DNA of 26,192 bases. It comes from UBA5287 sp041672395. Its GTDB lineage: Bacteria > Bacteroidota > Bacteroidia > Bacteroidales > Dysgonomonadaceae. The number at the start of each line of letters is the position of its first letter. Position 1 is the stretch's first letter. The notes below the pieces were generated by a model that searched no databases, was not told where the DNA came from, and worked only from the letters and a program-made list of their open reading frames with translations. The DNA lies in assembly GCA_041672395.1 (NCBI GenBank), contig JBAYZS010000032.1:1-26192 (forward strand), in the 5' to 3' direction. Positions 15,899-23,715 of this stretch are shown here, in pieces. The position numbers and the translations under genes are program-made.

Positions 15899-17191
15899 AT
15901 GAATAATACCAAGTATTTTCTTTGCCTGTTGTTGTTTAACTTATTTTTTGTAAATGGTGTTTGTGCAGAAACATTCAGTATAAAAATAACTCCACAAAAT
16001 CAGAATTGGACCTATAAGTTAGGAGAAAAGGTAGAGTTTTTAGTTACAATTACAGAAAAGAATCCATCAAATAGCAACTTTACTATTCAATATGAGATTG
16101 GACCTGAAAAGATGCCCCCTACAATCAGTAGTTCGAGGAATGTGAAAAGTGGATTAATTAAAATAGATGGTGGAACTTTGGGATATCCCGGATTTCTTAG
16201 ATGTAAAGTATCTGTTTCGAAGGGTGATGAGGTATATACAGAGATAGCCACGGCTGCATTTACGCCAGAATCAATTGAGCCGACTTCAGAATTACCAGCA
16301 GATTTTGAGGATTTTTGGAATGAACTTAAATCCTTACATGAAATTATTCCACTTGATCTCAAATTAACACCTATAGAAGCTAAAAGTACCGATAAAACAA
16401 CCTGTTATCATGTTGATTATCAAAACTATGAGTATGGTAATCGGTCCTACGGTATTCTTACAGTACCTAAAAAAGAAGGTCGTTATCCCGCTGTTATTCG
16501 ATTTCCCGGAGCCGGTATTCATCCATCGGGTGGAAATTCGATAATCTCAGAAAAAGATATTATCACTCTTGATGTATATATTCATCCCTTTCCTGCAAAT
16601 ATGGAAAATGAATTCTATAATCAACTGGGAAATACAATGTTGCCAAGTTATATGTTTTTTGGTACTCAAGATAAATATACATATTATTTCAGGAGAGTAA
16701 TTTCCGGTTGTTTAAGAGCAGTAGACGTAATATATTCATTACCCCAGTATGATGGTGAGAATTTAGCAGCCTGGGGATCGAGTCAAGGAGGTGCTCTATC
16801 GATAATCACGACTTCTTTAGACAAGCGAATAAAGATGTTAGTCGCATTGTGTCCAGCCATGTGCGATTTTACCGGATATTTGAATAATCGTGCAGGTGGA
16901 TGGCCCCATTTTTTCAATCAGGAAAACCGTTCAAAGTACCAAAACAATAAGAGTATAAAAGCATTGTCATATTATGATGTTGTAAATTTCGCTCGACAAA
17001 TTGCAGTTCCCGGTTTTTATTCATGGGGTTATAACGATGAGACCACGCCACCAACATCAATTTATTCAGCATTTAATGTTATTAAGGCACCAAAGAGCAA
17101 GTATATTATTCCCGAAGGCAAACATAAAATATATCCCGAACAAGTGAATAAAACATATGCTTGGATACTAGAATCATTTAGAATTAAGTAA
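15899..17191 (+). CDS. Secreted acetyl-xylan-esterase-like (AXE1/CE7-type) hydrolase
   Basis: 430 residues from ATG 15899; the frame runs back to a TTG at 15854 overlapping the previous gene, but only the ATG gives a proper Sec leader (residues 1-23, cut near VCA). Residues 24-125 form an immunoglobulin-like beta domain. The rest is an alpha/beta hydrolase with nucleophile motif WGSSQGG (Ser295), Asp380 in GYNDETTPP and His409 in EGKHK, a complete triad in the order expected for CE7 acetyl esterases. Its likely job is deacetylating sugars in the periplasm or outside. It is the last gene of the operon; about 200 bp without a gene follow. Confidence 0.82.
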   Translation: MNNTKYFLCLLLFNLFFVNGVCAETFSIKITPQNQNWTYKLGEKVEFLVTITEKNPSNSNFTIQYEIGPEKMPPTISSSRNVKSGLIKIDGGTLGYPGFLRCKVSVSKGDEVYTEIATAAFTPESIEPTSELPADFEDFWNELKSLHEIIPLDLKLTPIEAKSTDKTTCYHVDYQNYEYGNRSYGILTVPKKEGRYPAVIRFPGAGIHPSGGNSIISEKDIITLDVYIHPFPANMENEFYNQLGNTMLPSYMFFGTQDKYTYYFRRVISGCLRAVDVIYSLPQYDGENLAAWGSSQGGALSIITTSLDKRIKMLVALCPAMCDFTGYLNNRAGGWPHFFNQENRSKYQNNKSIKALSYYDVVNFARQIAVPGFYSWGYNDETTPPTSIYSAFNVIKAPKSKYIIPEGKHKIYPEQVNKTYAWILESFRIK

Positions 17192-17397
17192 CCAAACAAG
17201 TCGTTAATTTTAAATTCAAATATCTAACGTTTTTTGAGATAAGAAATGCGGAAACTAATCTTTTTAGGGTTCCCTGTTCTTTATTTTTGCAATTGATAGA
17301 TTAATTGAATTGCATTATGTTACATCTGATTTCAAAATAATACTGTTCATCTTTTTTTGAAAAACAATAAAAAGAGATCGATACCGTATAGTATTTC
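17192..17397 (+). promoter_or_regulatory. Regulatory region upstream of the second module
   Basis: There is no gene in these 206 bp. Three items stand out. ACGTTTTTTGA (17227-17237) resembles the half-sites of the nag-operon promoter. TATTTTTG (17282-17289) is an exact -7 box without a clear -33 box. An inverted repeat TGCAATT/AATTGCA (17288-17294 and 17308-17314) begins at the end of that -7 box. Together they suggest a regulated promoter starting near 17295 for the Gfo/Idh/MocA gene at 17398. Confidence 0.45.
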
Positions 17398-18819
17398 ATG
17401 ATGAGGAATAAAAAAATTATGGAAAACAAGAAATCCAGAAGAGAGTTTTTAAAGAAATCATCCTTTGCTATAGCAGGAGTAGCAGTTGGTCAGAAGGGCT
17501 TTCCAATTTTCGACCGTGATAAAAAAATCATAGGTTCTAACGATCGTGTACGTGTTGGTTTTATTGGTGTTGGCAACAGAGGGACGCAACTGCTTAATGG
17601 TTTTATGTCACAATCAGATAGTGAAGTAGCTGCACTTTGTGATGTTTACAAACCTTATATCACTCGTGATTACTCACAAGTAGAACCTCGGTATATCAAA
17701 GAAATTGGCAGGATTCCTCTAATGGGTGAAAATTTTTCAAAAGATGTTAAACTGTTCACCGATTATAGAAAACTATTAGAAGACAATAGTATTGATGCTG
17801 TGTGTATTGCTACACCAGATCATTGGCATGCACTGCAGACAATTGACGCCATTAATTCCGGGAAAGATGTTTATGTTGAGAAGCCTCTTTCCAAAACAAT
17901 TGCAGAAGGTCGTAAAATGGTTGAGGTCGGTAAAAAGAGCAAACAAGTTGTTTCTGTAGGTTTAAACCGTCGTTCCGTACCAATTTTTCAGAAGTTAGCC
18001 AAAGAAATTTCCGGAGGTAAAATAGGTAAAGTCACCTTTGCCCAAACCTGTCATGTAAGCAACATGTTTCCCAACGGTATTGGTAAGCTTAAAGTAGAAT
18101 CTCCTCCGAAGGATTTTGATTGGGATATGTGGCTTGGACCTAGAGCATATAGACCCTATCAGTATAATATAGCACCATATATGTTTCGTTGGTGGGAGGA
18201 TTATGCCAATCAGATATCCAATAATGGTATTCATTATCTTGATTTGTTGCGTTGGTTACTTGATGAAGAAGCGCCAATTGCGGTAAGTGCACATGGCGGT
18301 AAGTTCGTTATAGATGACGACCGTACTATTCCTGACACCATGCATGTAATCTATGAGTTCGGATCCGGTACTTTAGTTACCATCAGTATTTTGGAAGCCA
18401 GTAGCGGTTCATTAATGCCATCTGGGTTCTTAGAATTGAGAGGTACTAAAGGTACTCTTTATACTGACGAGAATGATTTTAGTATTGTTCCAACAAAAGC
18501 CGGTCAGTTCCAAACTTGGAAAGAATTAATACAAGCTGAGGAATATTCATTAGCAAAAGATAGTCCTGAACTTTGGAAAAACTATAAAGACAGTACTAGC
18601 AGTCATATTCGGAATTTTCTCGATTGTGTGAAATCGCGTGAGCAACCTGCAGCAACTTTGGAAACAGGACATCGTTCCACGACCCTTGCACATCTTGGAA
18701 CTATTGCTTTACAAACAAGAAAGCGCTTAGAATGGGACGGTCTGAAAGAACGTTTCACTAATTGCAATGAAGCCAACAACTATCTCTCATATGAATACAG
18801 AGAACCCTGGAAGATTTAG
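17398..18819 (+). CDS. Tat-exported Gfo/Idh/MocA family oxidoreductase
   Basis: 473 residues; an alternative start is ATG 17419 (residue 8). The Tat leader is textbook: KSRREFLKKSSFAIAG (12-27). The dinucleotide loop GFIGVGNRG (54-62), ATPDHWHALQ (138-147) and EKPLS (161-165) with Lys162 are canonical, as are WLGPR and the NGIHYLDLLRW substrate-domain motif. Family members with this leader act in the periplasm with NAD(H) bound before export. It begins the second module, downstream of a promoter region sharing a motif with the nag operon. The likely reaction is oxidoreduction of a sugar hydroxyl; the substrate cannot be told from sequence. Confidence 0.9.
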   Translation: MMRNKKIMENKKSRREFLKKSSFAIAGVAVGQKGFPIFDRDKKIIGSNDRVRVGFIGVGNRGTQLLNGFMSQSDSEVAALCDVYKPYITRDYSQVEPRYIKEIGRIPLMGENFSKDVKLFTDYRKLLEDNSIDAVCIATPDHWHALQTIDAINSGKDVYVEKPLSKTIAEGRKMVEVGKKSKQVVSVGLNRRSVPIFQKLAKEISGGKIGKVTFAQTCHVSNMFPNGIGKLKVESPPKDFDWDMWLGPRAYRPYQYNIAPYMFRWWEDYANQISNNGIHYLDLLRWLLDEEAPIAVSAHGGKFVIDDDRTIPDTMHVIYEFGSGTLVTISILEASSGSLMPSGFLELRGTKGTLYTDENDFSIVPTKAGQFQTWKELIQAEEYSLAKDSPELWKNYKDSTSSHIRNFLDCVKSREQPAATLETGHRSTTLAHLGTIALQTRKRLEWDGLKERFTNCNEANNYLSYEYREPWKI

Positions 18820-18863
18820 CTTATTATGACTCTTATAAAAAATAATATTAACAATTTTAACTC

Positions 18864-19382
18864 ATGATAAGTCATATAAATAGTGTGTTTATTTTGTTTA
18901 AAAGATGCTTACTCAATTATTTGTATTATCTTCCCATAAAGACTTCAAACTATGATGATGCAACTCTTTATGTAATAGATAATTTGAAAGTTTCTGAAAC
19001 CCGTGACTATGCTTCTATTGAAGATGTAAATGAAAAGTACGAAGCATACAAAAAGAATGGAGATAAGTGGGAGAAAATTAAGAACTTATATGTATTACAA
19101 CCTGAAGATTATGTGATGATTAATAGAGAAGATATTGCTGTGGATGAATCTGAGCAATATATTTTACAAATATTAAAATTTAGATTGCCAGTCTCAACTG
19201 ATAAAATGGTCGTTATTTACAAAAACAGTCCAACCACATCATATGCTGAGAATTATATTTTGAAAGAAGGAGCATGGATCAAGGAACCGCTTCCTCCTGC
19301 TATTCAAAAAAGAGATAAATTTATTTATCAGAGTAATAACGATAAATGGATTTACGTTTCGACCGAAGATGTAGTCAATTAA
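18864..19382 (+). CDS. Hypothetical protein, possibly the C-terminal remnant of a larger surface protein
   Basis: 172 residues; no proper signal peptide (the N-terminal hydrophobic run is interrupted by Lys-Arg at 12-13). From about residue 30 it has the look of a C-terminal module of Bacteroidetes secreted carbohydrate-binding or DUF5017-like proteins: DATLYVIDNLKV, WEKIKNLYVLQPEDYV, MVVIYKNSPTTSYAENYILKEGAW. Such modules normally follow a long exported N-terminal part that is absent here. The first 30 residues do not fit the rest, so the start may be spurious and the gene 5'-truncated. It lies 44 bp after the Tat oxidoreductase and before a strong hairpin. The domain resemblance is by eye only. 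Confidence 0.45.
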   Translation: MISHINSVFILFKRCLLNYLYYLPIKTSNYDDATLYVIDNLKVSETRDYASIEDVNEKYEAYKKNGDKWEKIKNLYVLQPEDYVMINREDIAVDESEQYILQILKFRLPVSTDKMVVIYKNSPTTSYAENYILKEGAWIKEPLPPAIQKRDKFIYQSNNDKWIYVSTEDVVN

Positions 19383-19457
19383 TAAGTGACGATTGTAGGT
19401 AAATATTTTTAAAGCTACAAGATAGATTTTATATCAATTATTAAGAAAGAATGATAG

Positions 19458-19504
19458 ATATTTAAGTCATTAAAATGGATATAACATTTTAATGACTTAA
19501 ATAT
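19458..19504. repeat. Perfect 20-bp inverted repeat with 7-nt loop
   Basis: The left arm (19458-19477, core TTTAAGTCATTAAAATG) and right arm (19485-19504) pair without mismatch around GATATAA. The stem has only three G/C pairs. It lies between the remnant gene and the 715-aa gene. It could act as an AT-rich terminator, though no clear U-run follows, as an operator just upstream of the -7-like TATCTTTA (19507-19514), or as a scar of a small mobile element. Confidence 0.6.
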
Positions 19505-19557
19505 TATATCTTTAGAAGAAAATTGTCAAACTCAAATAAATTATTTCAAATAAATCA

Positions 19558-21705
19558 ATGAAAAAATGTTTCAAAACAATAATTGTATTCTTTGTTCTCA
19601 TCTTGCTTTTTCCAGGATCTTTTATCCATGGAAGGCAGAGTAGAATTATTTTAAGTTGCAATGAAGCAAATGATTTATATACGATTATTAAAAACAACAA
19701 ACTTCCTCATTCCAGATATACCAGTTCTGAAGAAGCATTGAAAAATGTACAGAAAGGAGATGTACTTCTGATTTTGGCGAATAATTATCCAGATGAACAG
19801 ACAAAAATAAATGAAGAATTTTATCAATTAATTGAAAGAAAAAATATTAAAGCATATATAGAGTATCCTTCTTATATCCCTGATATTCATTTTGAAAAAA
19901 CACTAGAATCAAAAAAAGAAAGAATAGTAATTAATACTAATTTGTATAAAGAACTTGACAGCCTTAGTATTTTAGTAAGCAACGGATTACATTATATAGA
20001 TATTCAATCAAAAATAAGTAATCCGTATGTAGTAGCAGCACAAGTAGCAGGTTTCGATTCAGCAATTTATGGATTGCCAGAGAAAACATCTCCCCTGTTG
20101 TTCAAGCTGAAGAATAATAATGTTATAATTGCTGCAACCAGCTTCAGTAATTTCGTATCCGGTAGATATGCTCCTCAAACACAATGGGGTGTTTTTTGGA
20201 AAAGAATATTAGAAGATTTAGGTATAAGCAATAAGTTCAACAACCTTAAATGGGCACCAGAAATATCAGTAACATATGAGAAATATGAAAAGCTTCCAGT
20301 CGATTTTCAAAGAAAAAGCATCAAAAAAGGTGTAGACTGGTATAAACATGCAAAAATGCTGGTTGCCGAATCTTCTTCAGACTCTTTACAACAGATGATC
20401 AATTCAGGAACGCAAAGGATAGAATGGAATAAGAATATTCCACTTGGAGATGGCAGTAATGGTAGTCTTGAATGTATTATCTCCGATATAAATGAGAATG
20501 GAAGTCAACCTATTGGAATAATTGTGAGGGGCGATTGCGTAAGCGAAACTGCAATGGCTTTTGCTGCATCCGGATCGTTATTTCAAGACAAAGAATCATC
20601 TATAGTCGCACAGAACCTGTTAGATAATTATCTCTTCAATTCAATAGCCACAAGAAATGAATATGGTGATCCGCAGCATGGAGCATATGGATTGATCCCG
20701 TGGGGTATCAGTAACCATGATTGGTACAAAGCCAGTTATGGAGATGATAATGCCCGTTTTGTAATATCAGCTCTAATTACTTCTGCATTGTTAAAGACCG
20801 ACAGATGGGATGAGAAGTTGATGAGGTCATTATTAGCTCTTTTACGAACCACAGGAAAGAATGGGTTTAGAGGTGAAAGAATTGATCTGGCAAATTTTGA
20901 ACAGAATGGGTGGGAATATTATTTTCAACGTGATATTATTAATTTGAGTCCCCATTTTGAAGCATATCTATGGGCATGTTTTTTATGGGCTTATAATCAG
21001 ACAGGGGACGATTTGTTTCTAGAGCGAGCAGAAAATGGGATTATAAACTTGATGAAAAACTATCCAGACAAATTGAAATGGACTAACGGTCTTGCTCAGG
21101 AAAAAGCCAGGATGTTGTTACCTTTGTCGTGGCTTGTAAAGGTAAAAAACAAACCAAAAAACGTAAAAATGTTACGTATAGTAGTAGATGATATTATAAA
21201 ACTTCAGGATACAAGTGGAGCAATAAGAGAGGAGTTGGGCAGTATTGAAATGGGAAGGTATCCTCCACCTCAATCAAATGAGGCATACGGAACAAATGAA
21301 GCATCTTTGATTGCTAAGAACGGTGATCCTGTCTCGGATCTTTTATATACAACAAATTTTGCATTTCTAGGATTACATGAAGCCTCTTATGTCTTGGAAG
21401 ACCCCGAAATTAAAAAAGCAGTTGATCTGTTAGCTGAATTTCTATGCAGAATTCAGGCTAAATCAGACAAACATCCTGAAATTAATGGTGGATGGATGCG
21501 AGCCTTTGATTATGAGAAATTTGAACATTGGGGTTCAAATGCGGATGCCGGTTGGGGGGCTTGGGTTATTGAATCGGGGTGGACACAGGGGTGGATAACT
21601 TCTGTTCTTGCTTTGCGTGAATTAAAAACATCCGTGTGGAATTTAACAGAGAATTCAAACATCAAAGTTAATTATAGCAAGTTGAAAAGTGAAATGTTCA
21701 ATTAA
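19558..21705 (+). CDS. Secreted two-domain protein: GATase/ThuA-like N-terminus plus (alpha/alpha)6-like glycosidase domain
   Basis: 715 residues with a Sec leader (1-25). Residues 28-225 look like a class I GATase/ThuA-like alpha/beta domain (GDVLLILANNYPD; SGRYAPQTQWGVFWKRIL), often found in Bacteroidetes secreted glycan enzymes. Residues 320-690 show repeated paired helices with Trp/Gly-rich turns, as in six-hairpin toroid glycosidases: HGAYGLIPWGISNHDW, YGDDNARFV, FEAYLWACFLWAY, YTTNFAFLGLHEAS and NADAGWGAWVIESGWTQGW. Acidic candidates for catalysis include D396, D397 and E440. I cannot assign a known GH or lyase family. Its neighbours suggest action on an oxidised or acylated glycan in the periplasm or at the surface. 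Confidence 0.65.
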   Translation: MKKCFKTIIVFFVLILLFPGSFIHGRQSRIILSCNEANDLYTIIKNNKLPHSRYTSSEEALKNVQKGDVLLILANNYPDEQTKINEEFYQLIERKNIKAYIEYPSYIPDIHFEKTLESKKERIVINTNLYKELDSLSILVSNGLHYIDIQSKISNPYVVAAQVAGFDSAIYGLPEKTSPLLFKLKNNNVIIAATSFSNFVSGRYAPQTQWGVFWKRILEDLGISNKFNNLKWAPEISVTYEKYEKLPVDFQRKSIKKGVDWYKHAKMLVAESSSDSLQQMINSGTQRIEWNKNIPLGDGSNGSLECIISDINENGSQPIGIIVRGDCVSETAMAFAASGSLFQDKESSIVAQNLLDNYLFNSIATRNEYGDPQHGAYGLIPWGISNHDWYKASYGDDNARFVISALITSALLKTDRWDEKLMRSLLALLRTTGKNGFRGERIDLANFEQNGWEYYFQRDIINLSPHFEAYLWACFLWAYNQTGDDLFLERAENGIINLMKNYPDKLKWTNGLAQEKARMLLPLSWLVKVKNKPKNVKMLRIVVDDIIKLQDTSGAIREELGSIEMGRYPPPQSNEAYGTNEASLIAKNGDPVSDLLYTTNFAFLGLHEASYVLEDPEIKKAVDLLAEFLCRIQAKSDKHPEINGGWMRAFDYEKFEHWGSNADAGWGAWVIESGWTQGWITSVLALRELKTSVWNLTENSNIKVNYSKLKSEMFN

Positions 21706-21830
21706 AAAATAAGATTTTGATATTATAACTTAATTATAAATACGAGCTTACAAATATCATGAAAATTATATAAAGTTAGAAAAAAACATTAATATTGCAA
21801 AATAACATATTTGTTGAAAAAGATAAAAAT

Positions 21831-23543
21831 ATGAATCGAAGAAACTTTTTAACCTATACTGCCATACTGGGTGGCAGTTCAGCCGTACAAGGATTCTCTA
21901 CATATCAGAAGATCAACAAACGATCCAGGAATCAGAATCAATACCTTTCTCGTGAGTTACAAGCTGATGTCATTATTATTGGAGGTGGATTTGGAGGTTG
22001 TGCAACCGCTCTTGCTTGCTGTCGTAATGGTTTAAGTGTTATTATGTCTGAAGAGACAGATTGGATTGGCGGTCAGTTATCGCAACAAGGAGTTCCTCCT
22101 GATGAACACCCGTGGATTGAGACACACGGTGCGCCGCAGTCATATCGTGATTATAGGAACAGAGTTCGTGATTATTACCGAAATAATTATCCCCTTACAG
22201 AAACAGCCCGTAGCCGCGTGAATCTCAATCCCGGTGATGGAAGCGTTTCCAGAATCTGTCACGAGCCAAAAGTAGCTGTCTCTGTCTTGACCGATATGCT
22301 GTCACCCTATCTTAGTAATGGGAAATTACAGATTCTATTTAATCATAAAGTAAAGAGAGGAGATATAGAAAGAGATAAGGTCGTTAATGTTGAGGTTGAA
22401 AATATACAAACAGGAAATCGTATGGTTCTAACTGGAGAGACTTTTGTAGATGCAACAGAGTGTGGTGACCTTCTTCCGTTAACCGGCACTGAATATGTTA
22501 CTGGTTCCGAGTCGAAGCTTGAATCCAAAGAATTGCATGCTTTTGAAAAAGAAGATCCTATGAATAATCAGGCATTTACTGTCTGTTTTGCCATGGACTA
22601 TCAGCCCGATAGAGACAATGTTCAAGATCCTCCAAAAGAGTATAACTTCTGGAGAAATTATATTCCGAAGATGACACCATCCTGGTCGGGAAGATTGCTC
22701 GATTTAACTTATTCAGATCCAAGAACATTAAACCCGAAGAAATTGGGATTCGATCCGAATGGAAATAATATGGAGGGAGTTCTCAATCTATGGAACTATA
22801 GACGAATTATCAATCGAAACAATTTTGAAGAAGGTACATATGATGGAGATATCACCATAGTGAACTGGCCACAGAATGATTTTTTCCCAGGAAACCTGAT
22901 TGATGTGTCAGAAAAAGAATTCCAGCAAAACATAGAACGAGCCAAACAGTTGAGTCATTCTCTATTCTATTGGCTACAGACCGAAGCGCCAAGGCCAGAC
23001 GGAGGTGTTGGATGGCGCGGTTTAAGATTACGTGGAGATATAATGGGAACAGAAGATGGGATGGCAAAATATCCTTATATCCGGGAATCGAGGCGTATAC
23101 GTGCGGAATTCACAGTTTTGGAAGAGCACGTAGGAGCGGAAAACCGGCGATTGGTTGCAGGCGAAATTGAAGGCAAACGGTCAGCAGAATTTTTCGACAG
23201 CGTTGGTGTTGGTTATTATCATATAGATCTCCATCCCAGTTCAAGAGGAAACAACTATATCGACTTTTCATCACTTCCCTTCCAGATACCTTTGGGAGCG
23301 CTTCTGCCCAGGCGTATAAATAATCTACTACCGGCAAACAAGAATATTGGCACCACTCATATCACCAACGGATGTTACCGACTTCATCCAGTAGAATGGA
23401 GCATTGGTGAAGCAGTCGGTCAGCTTATTGCTTTTGCAAAAAAAGCGAAAGTACCTTTCAGGGCTGTTAGAGAAAAGAGTGAACTTTTGTCGGATTTTCA
23501 GCAAATGTTGCACAAGCAGGGAGTCGAAACTAAATGGGTTTGA
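21831..23543 (+). CDS. Tat-exported FAD-dependent oxidoreductase (FAD_oxidored family)
   Basis: 570 residues from ATG 21831; the frame extends only to a TTG at 21795. The leader MNRRNFLTYTAILGGSS is a twin-arginine signal. ADVIIIGGGFGGCATALA (45-62) is the FAD-binding Rossmann loop, followed by ETDWIGGQLSQQGVPPDEHPW, the hallmark of this PF12831-type family. Near the C-terminus ANKNIGTTHITNGCYRLHPVEWSIGEAVGQL closes the FAD site. Tat export is expected since FAD is inserted in the cytosol. No electron-transfer partner is encoded nearby. It may oxidise a sugar hydroxyl, complementing the exported Gfo/Idh/MocA proteins. It starts 125 bp after the 715-aa gene. Confidence 0.85.
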   Translation: MNRRNFLTYTAILGGSSAVQGFSTYQKINKRSRNQNQYLSRELQADVIIIGGGFGGCATALACCRNGLSVIMSEETDWIGGQLSQQGVPPDEHPWIETHGAPQSYRDYRNRVRDYYRNNYPLTETARSRVNLNPGDGSVSRICHEPKVAVSVLTDMLSPYLSNGKLQILFNHKVKRGDIERDKVVNVEVENIQTGNRMVLTGETFVDATECGDLLPLTGTEYVTGSESKLESKELHAFEKEDPMNNQAFTVCFAMDYQPDRDNVQDPPKEYNFWRNYIPKMTPSWSGRLLDLTYSDPRTLNPKKLGFDPNGNNMEGVLNLWNYRRIINRNNFEEGTYDGDITIVNWPQNDFFPGNLIDVSEKEFQQNIERAKQLSHSLFYWLQTEAPRPDGGVGWRGLRLRGDIMGTEDGMAKYPYIRESRRIRAEFTVLEEHVGAENRRLVAGEIEGKRSAEFFDSVGVGYYHIDLHPSSRGNNYIDFSSLPFQIPLGALLPRRINNLLPANKNIGTTHITNGCYRLHPVEWSIGEAVGQLIAFAKKAKVPFRAVREKSELLSDFQQMLHKQGVETKWV

Positions 23544-23629
23544 CTTGATGAAGGTGTTATGTGAGTGCAAGAGTTTGTAGGTTAGTTGTTTGAGGTCGAG
23601 TGGTGTTGGTTTAGTCTCAATAGTGATAT

Positions 23630-23682
23630 ATAAAAAAAATCCGCTGGTAATTTGTACAATGAACTAACAAATCTCCAGCGGA
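23630..23682 (-). terminator. Intrinsic terminator for the minus-strand Gfo/Idh/MocA gene
   Basis: TCCGCTGG (23640-23647) pairs perfectly with CCAGCGGA (23675-23682), with a second inner stem ATTTGT/ACAAAT (23650-23655 with 23667-23672). On the minus strand the hairpin is followed by a run of eight T (the A-run at 23632-23639), a canonical U-tract. On the plus strand no T-run follows, so it is much less effective for the convergent FAD oxidoreductase gene. Confidence 0.85.
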
Positions 23683-23715
23683 AAGAAAAAAAGAGAGTCT
23701 TAAAATGTAATGTAT

